Shown here: piece after piece, positions 18,267 through 29,878 of the stretch
How positions within the stretch are numbered: position 1 is the first letter of the stretch
Layout of the letters: each line of letters starts with the position of its first letter
Assembly (NCBI GenBank): GCA_943787985.1
Contig: CALSOO010000009.1
Coordinates: 62,001 to 126,000, forward strand
Origin: an uncultured Paracoccaceae bacterium
GTDB taxonomy: Bacteria > Pseudomonadota > Alphaproteobacteria > Rhodobacterales > Rhodobacteraceae
Direction: 5' to 3'
DNA length: 64,000 nt
Translations under genes and position numbers: made by a program
The notes under the pieces: model-generated
Told to the model about the DNA's origin: nothing
Databases searched by the model: none
The model's input: only the letters and a program-made list of their open reading frames with translations

Positions 18267-18478
18267 AATGTAAAAAATTCTCTAACGTTTTGTTGGTATG
18301 GCTTATTCAAATGCCAGCGTGCCCCATAATATTTAAAGCCCAATTAATGACCGCCAATCAGTTTCGCGCAGCAACGTCCCTGCGCGCATGCAATCAAAAT
18401 GTGTTCTGATTAACGTTTGCTTCGTCAAACTGTGGTCAGAACAGACCCAGGGTTTCGGTGTTTGCAAAAGAGAGTATT

Positions 18479-19180
18479 ATGGTCGCTGATAGAATTTCCG
18501 TGCGTAAACCGGGCAAGTCCATTTTGGCCGCCCCCCAGATTGATGTGTTGGTTCTTGATGATAGTGAGTTCGATCGAAAACGCATCAAGCGGCTGTTCAG
18601 GTCGGCAGAATCGAACCTGAACGTACATGAAGCCGACACATTGCTCTGCTTCGAGAAACTGTTGGACGTCACACAATATGACGTCATCGTCATCGATTAC
18701 AGCTTGCCCGAAGGGACTGGAATTGACGCCGTCGAATTGCTGCGAAAACATCCGCAAAACGGCGATACAGTGTGTGTGATGATTGCTGGAAACGACCAGT
18801 CGGAAGTCGCCGTCCAGGCCCTCAAAATGGGATGTGCGGATTATATCTCGAAATCCAGACTGTCCGAAGAACGGCTGCGCGAAACGCTGGTTGCCTCCAT
18901 CTCGCAACGCCTGAAACCCGAAGTGGGCGATTTCGTGCCACGGGGGCAGCGCGATAAGATTGCTCAAGGCATTGTGGCGGATCTGTCAGCGGTTTTGCAG
19001 CCAAAACTTGCCAGAATTTTACGTGACTTGCGGGTTTTGAAACGACAACTCAACCACCCTGATACAAACGTTCCAGGTGGGTTGGACAATATTGACAAGA
19101 CCTGTGTGGAATTGTGGAAAGCACTTGCACAATCCCCTGATCTGCATGTGCGTGACCCGAAATCAAAACCGTTTCACTAG
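18479..19180 (+). CDS. Response regulator (receiver domain) with unknown C-terminal extension
   Basis: 233 residues from ATG 18479, supported by an AAGAGAG site; a GTG at 18458 in frame is less likely. The receiver domain has the acidic pair in LVLDDSEFD (Asp27-28), phosphorylation Asp73 in VIVIDYSLPEGTG and a conserved Lys in YISKSRL. A helical C-terminal region (about residues 150-230) is unrecognised and not DNA-binding. It is divergent from the histidine kinase gene across a 212-base gap and resembles the regulator at 16768, so a duplicated receiver pair serving one kinase is likely. Confidence 0.86.
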   Translation: MVADRISVRKPGKSILAAPQIDVLVLDDSEFDRKRIKRLFRSAESNLNVHEADTLLCFEKLLDVTQYDVIVIDYSLPEGTGIDAVELLRKHPQNGDTVCVMIAGNDQSEVAVQALKMGCADYISKSRLSEERLRETLVASISQRLKPEVGDFVPRGQRDKIAQGIVADLSAVLQPKLARILRDLRVLKRQLNHPDTNVPGGLDNIDKTCVELWKALAQSPDLHVRDPKSKPFH

Positions 19181-19259
19181 GCTCAAATCTGGGTACGGTG
19201 CAAGCTACCGATATTTCGTATTACGGGCGCTGATAGCGCAAGATTGTTGGGGCCAGAGC

Positions 19260-20021
19260 CTATGCCTTGAAGATGGCCATCCAGCCGAGCGTGGCATCGG
19301 TATCTCCGTTCGGCTTGTATTCTGCGCCTAAGGGTAAGGGCCAATCAAGGTCGGCAATCGCCTCGAAGACAGCGGCGAAATTGACGTCGCCCTGATCAGG
19401 GCGGCCGCGTGCGGGAACGCCCGCGAATTGAATGTGACCGATGATTGCGCGGTGCTGCTTGAGACGCGTGATCACGTCACCCTCCGTGCGCCCGACGTGG
19501 TAACAATCGAACATCAGCTTGACGTTTGGACAGGCGACCTGCGTCAGAATTTCGCGGGCCTGATCCGTCGTCTGCAAAAAATACCCCGGCGCGTCATACC
19601 TGTTGAGGGGCTCTATCAAGAACGTCAATTCTTTTGCGCGCTCGGATGCATAGACCAGATTTGAGACGAATGTCGCCTGAGCCTCGGAACCGCTGGCAAA
19701 TCCGGCCATCACATGAACGGACTGCGTGCCTGTCGCCTGCGCATAGGCGATGGCTTCGTCAATTGCCGTGCGCGCCTCGGACACACGATCAGGCAACGCA
19801 CTTAACCCATTGTCGCCAGCGCTTACATCACCGCGGGATGTGTTCAACCCCAGCATCGGCAACCCTGTCTCATGCAGCGCAGCCAAGACATCCGCAGGCG
19901 GCGTGGCGTAGGGCCAATGACATTCGACGGCATCGAAACCAGCCGCTTTTGCGGCGCGGATTGCGTCGGGCAAGGGCCGCTCCGTCCAAAGAAACCCCAG
20001 ATTCGCTGAAAATTCTGTCAT
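19260..20021 (-). CDS. otnI: 2-oxo-tetronate isomerase (hydroxypyruvate isomerase family)
   Basis: 253 residues with the TIM-barrel sugar-isomerase pattern of the Hyi/OtnI family (SANLGFLWTERPLPDAIRAA, EPLNRYDAPGYFLQ, LMFDCYHVGRTEGD, HIQFAGVPARGRPDQGD, GAEYKPNGDT). OtnI interconverts 2-oxo- and 3-oxo-tetronates in the catabolism of four-carbon acid sugars. Its start overlaps the otnC stop (ATGA), and it is the last gene of ltnD-otnK-otnC-otnI. The family alone would allow hydroxypyruvate isomerase; the operon makes OtnI the better call. Confidence 0.85.
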   Translation of the reverse strand: MTEFSANLGFLWTERPLPDAIRAAKAAGFDAVECHWPYATPPADVLAALHETGLPMLGLNTSRGDVSAGDNGLSALPDRVSEARTAIDEAIAYAQATGTQSVHVMAGFASGSEAQATFVSNLVYASERAKELTFLIEPLNRYDAPGYFLQTTDQAREILTQVACPNVKLMFDCYHVGRTEGDVITRLKQHRAIIGHIQFAGVPARGRPDQGDVNFAAVFEAIADLDWPLPLGAEYKPNGDTDATLGWMAIFKA

Positions 20022-20668
20022 TCATCCCACTCCACATCAAAACGCTCGACCACGGCGCGCACTTGGTCATCGGTGAGCGCGCGGGCGTTCATATTGCGCG
20101 TCATCAGGGTCAGGCGCGCGGTGTCTTCCAATTCTTCGATGGCATTGCATGCGGCCTCGACGTCCTTGGCCGCGACCACAGGTCCGTGGTTGGCCAACAT
20201 CACGGCGGACCGTTTGCCGGCCAGTCCGCGCACGGCCTCGCCCATCGCGGGGTCACCGGGCAAAAAGAAGGGCAACAGCTTGACCTTGCCCAGTTTCATC
20301 AACCCGTAAGGGGTGAGAGGGGGCAAGAAATTCTCGGCATCAACCTCTGGTAACATGGACAGCGCAACAGAGTGACAGGCATGCAAATGCACAACCGCAC
20401 CAGCCGTTGAACGGGTGTCGTAAAACGCTGTATGCAAAGGCATTTCCTTGGTCGGGGCGTCACCGGACACCAACACGCCCTTGGGGTCAAAGTGGCTCAA
20501 GCGCGCAGGGTCCAAGCGCCCGAAACTGGTGCCCGTCGGGGAGACCAACAGCCCCCCGTCTTCGGTGCGCGCCGAAATATTGCCTGTGGACCCATGGGTC
20601 AGGCCACGCTCGAACAATGATTTGGCCAACAAACACATTTGTTCGCGCAAGCGCGCATCGGCGCTCAT
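20018..20668 (-). CDS. otnC: 3-oxo-tetronate 4-phosphate decarboxylase
   Basis: 216 residues of the class II aldolase/fuculose-phosphate family. Glycine and metal motifs are present (THGSTGNISAR, then VVHLHACHSVALS with the two zinc His, and MLANHGPVV with the third). OtnC decarboxylates 3-oxo-tetronate 4-phosphate to dihydroxyacetone phosphate, which enters glycolysis. Both ends overlap neighbouring genes by four bases, so translation is coupled to otnK upstream and otnI downstream. Confidence 0.88.
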   Translation of the reverse strand: MSADARLREQMCLLAKSLFERGLTHGSTGNISARTEDGGLLVSPTGTSFGRLDPARLSHFDPKGVLVSGDAPTKEMPLHTAFYDTRSTAGAVVHLHACHSVALSMLPEVDAENFLPPLTPYGLMKLGKVKLLPFFLPGDPAMGEAVRGLAGKRSAVMLANHGPVVAAKDVEAACNAIEELEDTARLTLMTRNMNARALTDDQVRAVVERFDVEWDE

Positions 20669-21900
20669 GATCCTGTCAGCACAGTGGCCGCCTTCTCAAA
20701 AAAATCCTCAGCCCCGAAATTCCCGGACTTCAGCGCAACGACAAGGGCAGGACCCGCGCGCAACGCAGGCACGCCGGGGTCAATTTCAGGACCGATTTCG
20801 AGCTCTTGCAGGCCCAACCCTTCGACCACAGCGCCCGATGTCTCCCCGCCAGCGGTGATCACACATGTGACGCCGGCAGCGACAACCAAACGAGCAACAT
20901 CTGCCATGAAACGTTCGATCGCGAGGGCGGAACGGTCTAGCCCGAACTGCGCTTGCACGCTCTTGACCACCTCCGGATCAGCAGAGCTGTAGGCCAGCGG
21001 AATGCCGTCTTGTGCGACCAGCCAGTCGGCCATGTCTTGCGCGCTCAGGCGCCCTTCGATGACGTCAGCGGCGATGATTTCGCGGACAGGGTAATGTTTT
21101 GCGTGCCGCGCGACTTGGGCGCGTGTCGCAACAGAGCAAGACCCGGACAGGGCCACGGTTTTACCGGTTTGCGCGCGCCACGAGGGCGTTTGTGCAACGC
21201 ACCCGAAATTGGCAGGCAAGCCAAGAGCCACGCCAGATCCGCCGGTGATCAGGGGCAAATCTTTGGCTGCGCGCCCGATCTCGATCAGGTCCGCATCGCG
21301 AATGGCATCCACGACAATGTGGCGATGTCCAAGGGCGTGGGCGCCCTGCAATGCGGCCGCGATCGCGACGCTGCCAGCGAACACGGCGTCCGTTGCCACA
21401 TGGCCCACGGAATGCACGGTTTGCGGGGCCAGCCACCGGCGCAAGTCAGCATCAACCATCGGGGTCAGCGGATGGTTCTGCATCCCGCTTTCGTTCAAAA
21501 GCGTATCGTTTACAAACAGATGCCCCTGATAAATCGAACGACCTGTCCCCGGAAAAGCAGGGCAGATGATGACCTTATGCGCGTCCAAAGCCGCCGCCAA
21601 AGCATCGGCCACAGGGCCAATATTGCCGTGTGCCGTGCTGTCAAACGTCGAGCAGTATTTAAAGAAAAACTGCGTACAGCCCTGCGCGCGCAACCACTCC
21701 AAGGCCTCCAGTGACTTCGCAACCGCCTCGGCAGGATCAATCGAGCGGGACTTGAGCGCGACCACCCCCGCCTGCACCCCGGGATCCGCAGGACCCCGCG
21801 GCACGCCTGTGTATTGCGTCACGCGCATCCCGCCTTTGGCCAGCGTGTTGGCCAAATCACTGGAGCCTGTGAAATCGTCTCCGATACATCCCAAAAGCAT
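20665..21900 (-). CDS. otnK: 3-oxo-tetronate kinase
   Basis: 411 residues, the usual size for the four-carbon acid sugar kinase family (DUF1537). The start at 21900 gives MLLGCIGDDFTGSSDLANTL, the conserved substrate-binding N-terminus (DDFTGSSD); a longer reading frame upstream belongs to another gene. The C-terminal nucleotide-binding part includes TAGGETSGAVVEGLGL. It phosphorylates 3-oxo-tetronate at C4 before OtnC acts. The start overlaps the ltnD stop by one base (TGATG). Confidence 0.9.
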   Translation of the reverse strand: MLLGCIGDDFTGSSDLANTLAKGGMRVTQYTGVPRGPADPGVQAGVVALKSRSIDPAEAVAKSLEALEWLRAQGCTQFFFKYCSTFDSTAHGNIGPVADALAAALDAHKVIICPAFPGTGRSIYQGHLFVNDTLLNESGMQNHPLTPMVDADLRRWLAPQTVHSVGHVATDAVFAGSVAIAAALQGAHALGHRHIVVDAIRDADLIEIGRAAKDLPLITGGSGVALGLPANFGCVAQTPSWRAQTGKTVALSGSCSVATRAQVARHAKHYPVREIIAADVIEGRLSAQDMADWLVAQDGIPLAYSSADPEVVKSVQAQFGLDRSALAIERFMADVARLVVAAGVTCVITAGGETSGAVVEGLGLQELEIGPEIDPGVPALRAGPALVVALKSGNFGAEDFFEKAATVLTGS

Positions 21901-22802
21901 CAAGTGTCTCCCGGCAGGGTCAGGCCCGCGTTGCGTGCGTAAACTTTTGCCACGGCTGCGTCGTCTTCGCGCCCATGCCCCATGCCGGAGGCCGCAATGA
22001 ACTGTTGCAGCGCGGCGGCGGTGATGGGGGCGGAAAAGGAGGCGGATTTGGCGATGTCCAACACAATCCCAAGGTCTTTGGGCCAGATGTCGACGGAAGA
22101 ATGAGGGGTATAATCGCCAGCCACAATGTGCGGCGCGCGGTTTTCCAGCATCCACGAACTGCCCGCACATTTGCTGATCACTTCAACGAATTTGTCGGGT
22201 GTCACGCCTTGGGTCATGCCAAAGGTCAAGGCCTCTGCCATGGTGGCGATGTGCACACCCGCGAGAAGTTGGTTCACTGCCTTCATCGCAGAGCCAGCAC
22301 CTGCCGCGTCGCCCAGTTCAAACACGGTTTCGGCCGTGGCATCCAAAACAGGCCTGGCCGCAGCAAATGCGGCTGGCGTGCCAGAGGCCATGACAGACAG
22401 CGCGCCGTTTGCGGCTTTGACAGCCCCGCCTGAAATCGGTGCATCCAGATAATGCACACCGTGGGCGGCGCAGCGCGCTTCCATGTCTTTGGCAAATTCG
22501 GGGGGGACAGTGGCGCAGGCCAGCACCACGGCGCCAGCTTTCATGTGTGGCACCACACCGGCGTCGCCAAACAGCACGGCTTCGGTTTGGGCCGCGTTCA
22601 GGACCACAACCGCCACAGCGTCCAGAGTCCCTGCGATATCCGCGATGTCGCCTGCCGCGCCGCCCTCTGTCTGGAACTTTGCAGCTTGGGCAGGCACGAC
22701 ATCAAAGCCATGCGTGACCAAACCCGCGCGCAAAATGGACTGCGCGATGCCATAGCCCATAGAGCCCAATCCGAAAACGGCGACGGTGTGATGTATTGTC
22801 AT
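21900..22802 (-). CDS. ltnD: L-threonate dehydrogenase
   Basis: 300 residues of the beta-hydroxyacid dehydrogenase family. It has the NAD motif FGLGSMGYGIA (about residues 10-20), the substrate motif DAPISGGAVKAANG, and catalytic Lys in GSAMKAVNQLLAG. LtnD oxidises L-threonate to 2-oxo-tetronate, the first step for the kinase and decarboxylase that follow in the same operon. A D-erythronate activity is possible instead. No dedicated regulator or transporter lies next to it; the promoter probably sits in the 97-base gap before oxyR. Confidence 0.86.
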   Translation of the reverse strand: MTIHHTVAVFGLGSMGYGIAQSILRAGLVTHGFDVVPAQAAKFQTEGGAAGDIADIAGTLDAVAVVVLNAAQTEAVLFGDAGVVPHMKAGAVVLACATVPPEFAKDMEARCAAHGVHYLDAPISGGAVKAANGALSVMASGTPAAFAAARPVLDATAETVFELGDAAGAGSAMKAVNQLLAGVHIATMAEALTFGMTQGVTPDKFVEVISKCAGSSWMLENRAPHIVAGDYTPHSSVDIWPKDLGIVLDIAKSASFSAPITAAALQQFIAASGMGHGREDDAAVAKVYARNAGLTLPGDT

Positions 22803-22899
22803 GAGGTCCTCATCAAAGCAGTAGCAATGTATACGTTAGCCGCACAAAAAGCATATTTGCACGCCAAGGGCCAGAGGTGTTGCGCTGCGCGGCGCGATC

Positions 22900-23784
22900 T
22901 CAAACCGCATCGCGCACGATCTGCGCAATCTGCTGCAAGCGAGGTCCCAACGGGTTGGTTTTGCGCCAGATCATGCCAACCGTGCGCTCGGGCTGCGGGT
23001 CGGCGAGGGGGGCAATGCAGACCGCTGCCGAACGGGTCTCGACGGGAACAGCCATTTCAGGGATCAGGGTCACGCCCATGCCCGCCCCGACCATCTGCAC
23101 CAGTGTAGAGAGTGAACTGCCGTCCAACCCATCGCGGGGGATCGCTTTGGGCGGGGTGCAAAACGATAAGGCCTGATCACGAAAACAATGCCCCTCTTCG
23201 AGCAACAGCAAACGCATTGCCGTCAGGGCCTCGCGGTCGGGCACGGGGGTGTCCGCTTGCGCCTCGTGGCGCACCAGCATCAGGCGCTCGGTAAAGAGCG
23301 GCACTTCACTCAACCCTGCCTCACCAACGGGCAAGGCGACAATCGCGGCATCAAGGCGGCCAGCTTGCAATTCCTCCACCAGCCGGGCGGTGAGGGTTTC
23401 GCGCACATGGACATCCAGTTGGGGATGGGCTTGGCGCAAGTCGGCGATCAGGCGGGGTAACAAATAGGGGGCAATGGTGGGGATCACTCCAAGGCGCAAC
23501 CGGCCCAAGCTGCCCTCGGACGCCGCGCGTGCCATGTCGCCCAGATCATCAACCGCGCGCAGAATATCGCGGGCGCGCAGGGCAAAATCATCGCCAAAAG
23601 AGGTCAAACGCACATGGCGGGCACCGCGCTCGAACAACGGGGTGCCAAGGTCGGCCTCCAGATCCTTGATCTGCACGGACAGCGCAGGTTGAGAAATCGC
23701 GCATGTGTCGGCCGCGCGTCCAAAATGCCCTTGGCGGGCGAGGGCTTCAAAATATCGAAGCTGTTTCAATGTGATATTCGCCAT
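22900..23784 (-). CDS. oxyR: LysR-family peroxide sensor OxyR
   Basis: 294 residues. A winged helix-turn-helix is at residues ~1-60 (HFGRAADTCAISQPALSVQI) and a substrate-binding-type regulatory domain follows. The redox cysteines of OxyR are conserved: GHCFRDQALSFC gives Cys200 and Cys209, equivalent to Cys199/Cys208 of the E. coli protein, so it should form the activating disulphide with hydrogen peroxide. It is divergent from katG, its classic target, across 143 bases. Confidence 0.93.
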   Translation of the reverse strand: MANITLKQLRYFEALARQGHFGRAADTCAISQPALSVQIKDLEADLGTPLFERGARHVRLTSFGDDFALRARDILRAVDDLGDMARAASEGSLGRLRLGVIPTIAPYLLPRLIADLRQAHPQLDVHVRETLTARLVEELQAGRLDAAIVALPVGEAGLSEVPLFTERLMLVRHEAQADTPVPDREALTAMRLLLLEEGHCFRDQALSFCTPPKAIPRDGLDGSSLSTLVQMVGAGMGVTLIPEMAVPVETRSAAVCIAPLADPQPERTVGMIWRKTNPLGPRLQQIAQIVRDAV

Positions 23785-26108
<2,324 letters not shown>

Positions 26109-26131
26109 AAGCTGATCCAGTCACACTTCAA

Positions 26132-26164
26132 ACGGCGTCCCAGCGATGGGGCGTCGTTTTTTTT
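26132..26164 (+). terminator. Rho-independent terminator of katG
   Basis: A ten-base-pair stem (ACGGCGTCCC / GGGGCGTCGT, with two G-U pairs) and loop AGCGAT, followed by eight T. It starts 24 bases after the katG stop and separates it from the next gene set. Confidence 0.85.
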
Positions 26165-26385
26165 GTGCGCTCTCGGGGGGAGGGATGCGTGCAATCCATC
26201 GCCTAGGCGTCTGAAATAACTAGCCAAAAATAGAAGCCAAGCGGGCAGTCCACGTCTGGCAATCTAAATACACACCCATAGCGGGTGGATTTTCATTGAC
26301 ATCACGGCCCTCAATCGCTTTTCCTTGTGCTCGATTGGTTAACCCGTGTCGCTGTTTTTAAGACACATAAATTTTGTGAGGACCC

Positions 26386-27063
26386 ATGTCGAATATTGCC
26401 GGCAAGGCGTACGCGATGAATATCATCACGCCAAGCAACCCGAAAAAAACCTGGATCAACCGTTTGGTTTTTATGGCCTCAAGGGGGCTGCCTGAAAACC
26501 TGATGGGGCTGTTGGGCCTGTCGATCATCCACTTTGCGCGGTGGATCATAATCAAGCCGCAAGACTGGCCTGATCTGGGGCAGGGACCTCAAAAACTGGA
26601 CAACGATTATGTGGTGTTCTGCTCCAACTTCAACGGCACGTGGGACCAGTACATCGATGCGTTCTCGGACGGGATTCCGAACGGGTTGAACCTGTTCTGG
26701 TATTCCGCGACCAAGTACCCGGGGTCCATTCCGGTCACGCCGTTCAAGAATTACATCACCAACAACCAGCTCTCAAATGACTATTATTACAACGCTACGC
26801 CGGGCTCTGCGCAGCGCGATGTGAAGTCGGCCATTCAGGTTTATCAGCAGGTTTTGTCGCTGACGGATATGCACAGCGCGGCAAGCGCCGAAGACTTTGC
26901 AAAAGCCTACACTGCGTCGATCCTCAAGGTGCAAGATGATCTTGGCGACCCGGGTTTTGGCCCTGTTGCCAGCCTCGATACAGAACGCGCCGACGTGAAC
27001 CGGACGGCCTATGTGAACAAAGCCCAAAAACAGTTCCGCCTGTTGCGCAAGAAGAAGGCATAA
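26386..27063 (+). CDS. Unknown protein, first gene of the oxidative cluster
   Basis: 225 residues; ATG 26386 follows GTGAGGA. I do not recognise the family. The first third includes a hydrophobic stretch (about residues 20-50, LVFMASRGLPENLMGLLGLS then IIHFARWIII) that may touch the membrane. The middle has an aromatic-rich block (YVVFCSNFNGTWDQYIDAF, GLNLFWYSATKYPGS) and the C-terminus is basic (RLLRKKKA). It lies four bases before the next unknown gene and ahead of a DyP peroxidase, so the three probably work together, perhaps as membrane partners of the peroxidase. That role is inference. Confidence 0.65.
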   Translation: MSNIAGKAYAMNIITPSNPKKTWINRLVFMASRGLPENLMGLLGLSIIHFARWIIIKPQDWPDLGQGPQKLDNDYVVFCSNFNGTWDQYIDAFSDGIPNGLNLFWYSATKYPGSIPVTPFKNYITNNQLSNDYYYNATPGSAQRDVKSAIQVYQQVLSLTDMHSAASAEDFAKAYTASILKVQDDLGDPGFGPVASLDTERADVNRTAYVNKAQKQFRLLRKKKA

Positions 27064-27067
27064 ACCC

Positions 27068-28087
27068 ATGGCAGATCTTGATACCGGTCACATTTTCCTG
27101 ACCACCCTCGCGCCCATCAAAACGGGCACCCCGCTTGATCCTGACAGCACATCCTTCGAGCAACGCGTGCGCACCGCTTTGGCCGAATTGCCCACAGCGC
27201 GCCAGTCGCCCGCCACCGAAAAGGCCAAATACAACAGCCCCTTCGCCCGCAACCTGCGCAACCATTTTGTGCGTATGTTTGTGATTGATGACACGATCTA
27301 CAACGGGCGCATCGTTGAAAACGCGATCAAACTGACCATCCAAAAGGTCAACACGATCAACCCGCAGCCGGTGGATTCGCTCAATTGCTCTTATCTGGTG
27401 TTTTGTGCCGATATCGACGCAATCACCGAGGACGGTGCGCCCCTGCCTGCCAATCTGAGCTCTGCCCAGCAAAAGGAGGTCCGCCGCACCTACGCCAAGC
27501 AGGTTTGGGACACGATGGAAGAGGAAGTCGTTGAAATATATCGCAATTGCGTTGGATTTGACGGCATCGATTCTGGGGATGGTTTTGCGGATTACCTCGA
27601 AAAATGCCACGTCGAAACCTTCATGCCCTTCCATGACTACTACATGGAGCTGCCCAAATTTAACCTGTTGCCGGTCAAGGCACTGGCGCTTTTGGTGGGT
27701 GTTCCGGCCATCGTCGGCTTAGCGTCTTTGGTGCTTTGGTTGTTCGGAATGGCAACCGTTTTGGGCATGCCGTCGCTGGTCACAGGGATCATCGGGTTGG
27801 TGCTTGCGTTCATCGCCATCAAGATTTCGATCTGGTACACGATGCGCAACGGGGCCAAACCGCTGCCCCCCGCAGAGTTTGACGATCTGCCATCAGTGCT
27901 AAAATCCATCTACATCCAGCAAAAGTTCTCCGACTTTGTGGTCGAAAACCAAGGGGCCACGGACGCTGATCTGCATGCGGCCTTCGGGGCGTTCATGGCA
28001 GAACACAAGCCTGCGGATCGCACTGGACCGATGCAAAAACCGGGCGTGATTTCATCGTCCCGTCCCGACAATATTATTAACGCGTGA
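27068..28087 (+). CDS. Unknown membrane protein of the oxidative cluster
   Basis: 339 residues. The N-terminal ~200 residues are soluble and rich in aromatic and acidic residues (HFVRMFVIDDTIYNGR, SYLVFCADIDAITE; compare YVVFCSNFNGTWD in the gene before, which may be distantly related). Two membrane helices follow at about 205-255 (LALLVGVPAIVGLASLVLW, then LVTGIIGLVLAFIAIKIS), and ~80 residues of soluble tail. The start is four bases after the previous stop and its own stop is ten bases before the DyP gene. I cannot name a family. A membrane platform for the peroxidase is possible. Confidence 0.65.
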   Translation: MADLDTGHIFLTTLAPIKTGTPLDPDSTSFEQRVRTALAELPTARQSPATEKAKYNSPFARNLRNHFVRMFVIDDTIYNGRIVENAIKLTIQKVNTINPQPVDSLNCSYLVFCADIDAITEDGAPLPANLSSAQQKEVRRTYAKQVWDTMEEEVVEIYRNCVGFDGIDSGDGFADYLEKCHVETFMPFHDYYMELPKFNLLPVKALALLVGVPAIVGLASLVLWLFGMATVLGMPSLVTGIIGLVLAFIAIKISIWYTMRNGAKPLPPAEFDDLPSVLKSIYIQQKFSDFVVENQGATDADLHAAFGAFMAEHKPADRTGPMQKPGVISSSRPDNIINA

Positions 28088-28097
28088 GGCCCAAATT

Positions 28098-29816
28098 ATG
28101 ACCCGCGAACTCAATTTGAACGATATCCAAGGCAACGTGACCCGCGCCTATGGCCGCTTTTCCTTTCCGTTTGCCCGCTACTATTTTTTCCACATTGATG
28201 ACGCCGCCGCAGGGCGCAAATTCATCGACGAAGTGCGCAAACTTGTCACGACTGGCGAACGCTGGACCCCTGACCCCAAAAAGGGCGAGGACCCGATCCC
28301 CGGTGTGAATTACAAACCGCGCGTCACCACAAACATGGCGTTTACCTTCCTTGGGTTGTGGGCGCTGGAACTGCCGGTGCGCACGCTGCAAGGTATGCCC
28401 GATGTGTTTGCCGAAGGCATGAAAGCGCGCGCCTTTGTGTTGGGCGACCGCGACCAAACCATCACTGAAGAAGAGGCCGCCAAGGTCAATTGGGACGCCC
28501 ATTGGGACCCCATCTGGCAGAAAAACCGCGTCCCAGGGGCGGGTGGCAAAGACGATGTACACATCTGGGTGTCATTGAACGCGCAATGTGTGCCGGGCAC
28601 AACCGACCCTGTAGAAGAACTGGACCGGCGCGCGGAACACATCAAAAGCCTGCTGGGCAATGGCGTGCGTTTGCTGGAAGGCAACCGCAAAGATGGCACA
28701 GGCGATTGCCAAGAGGCATCCGCCGTGTTCGAGGACTTTGGCGGGCTGAAAGTGCCCTCGCCAAAAGAGCATTTCGGCTTTACGGACGGCATCGGTGATC
28801 CGGTGTTTGAAGGCCAATACCCTGATGATCAAATGAAAACTGCTGTCATTGGACGCGGTAAAAAGATGGGCAACGGCTGGGAACCTTTGGCCACCGGAGA
28901 GTTCATTCTGGGCCACCCGGATGAGAGCCAGGAACTGCCGCCCACGTCACGCCCTTCCGAGTTCATGCACAACGGCACCTACATGGCCTACCGCAAGCTG
29001 CACGAAAATGTCGGCACGTTTTGGGACGTAATAGAGGCCGAAGTCGTGCAATATTGCAAAGTGATGGACGTCGATGCGCAAGAGGCGCGCGAAACGATCC
29101 TTGCCAAAATGTGCGGCCGCTGGACGGACGGGGTGCCGCTGTCGGTGGTGCCAACCTTTGCGCAGTGGAAAAAGTTCCGCCGCGAAAATGGGTTCGAACC
29201 AAGCGATGATCCCGCCGCCCCGATCACGCCACTGCAAGCCTACATGAACCAGATCAACTACATCAAATCCCCCGAGGCGTCTGATTTTCGCTACGCTGAT
29301 GACATGGCGGGGCTGAAATGCCCTGCGGGCGCGCATATGCGGCGGGTGAATACGCGCGACTACATGGACCCCATGAACACGTTCAGTGTTGACGAGACCA
29401 CCGGCGCCCAGCCCGACAATGAAAAGGCCACAACAGCGCTGAACAAACGGCGGCGCATCCTGCGGCGCGGACTGCCCTACGGGCCGCCCAATTTTGACAG
29501 CAAGGACGACGACACAGAACAAGGGGTGGCCATGATGCTCTTGGGCACCAGCCTGTTTCGCCAGTTCGAATTCGTGCAGCAACAGTGGATCCAATACGGG
29601 CTGGATTTCCATCAGGGCAACAACACATGCCCCATGTTGGGCAATCACGACCACCACACGCGCCACACCATTCCGTCGGACCCCAGCACGGGCAAACCAC
29701 CCTACGTCATGAATAAACTGAAGACGTTCGTGGAATGTCGGGGCGGGGATTACTTTTTCATCCCCTCGATGACTGCGCTGCGGATGCTGGCCATGGGGAT
29801 CGTCGATCCGACATGA
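28098..29816 (+). CDS. DyP-type haem peroxidase
   Basis: 572 residues, longer than most DyP enzymes. The distal motif GxxDG appears as FGFTDGIGDP with catalytic Asp230, and the haem-ligand His413 is in CPAGAHMRRVNTRD, followed by RRRILRRGLPYGP carrying the expected Arg. The C-terminal NHDHH-type segment and GGDYFFIPS complete the fold. No signal peptide, so it is cytosolic unless held by the membrane protein upstream. DyP enzymes use hydrogen peroxide to oxidise dyes, phenols, lignin-like compounds or porphyrins. The LodA-like oxidase downstream could supply peroxide. The natural substrate is unknown. Confidence 0.88.
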   Translation: MTRELNLNDIQGNVTRAYGRFSFPFARYYFFHIDDAAAGRKFIDEVRKLVTTGERWTPDPKKGEDPIPGVNYKPRVTTNMAFTFLGLWALELPVRTLQGMPDVFAEGMKARAFVLGDRDQTITEEEAAKVNWDAHWDPIWQKNRVPGAGGKDDVHIWVSLNAQCVPGTTDPVEELDRRAEHIKSLLGNGVRLLEGNRKDGTGDCQEASAVFEDFGGLKVPSPKEHFGFTDGIGDPVFEGQYPDDQMKTAVIGRGKKMGNGWEPLATGEFILGHPDESQELPPTSRPSEFMHNGTYMAYRKLHENVGTFWDVIEAEVVQYCKVMDVDAQEARETILAKMCGRWTDGVPLSVVPTFAQWKKFRRENGFEPSDDPAAPITPLQAYMNQINYIKSPEASDFRYADDMAGLKCPAGAHMRRVNTRDYMDPMNTFSVDETTGAQPDNEKATTALNKRRRILRRGLPYGPPNFDSKDDDTEQGVAMMLLGTSLFRQFEFVQQQWIQYGLDFHQGNNTCPMLGNHDHHTRHTIPSDPSTGKPPYVMNKLKTFVECRGGDYFFIPSMTALRMLAMGIVDPT

Positions 29817-29878
29817 TCGCGTCATTTAAATTTATTGATCCCACCTAATTTGGTCTCAAGATAGTAAGGAGGCCAGCC

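Noticed and set aside
26296-26324. TTGACA as a -35 box for the oxidative cluster
   Set aside because: No acceptable -10 sequence at 16-18 bases; kept out of the feature list.
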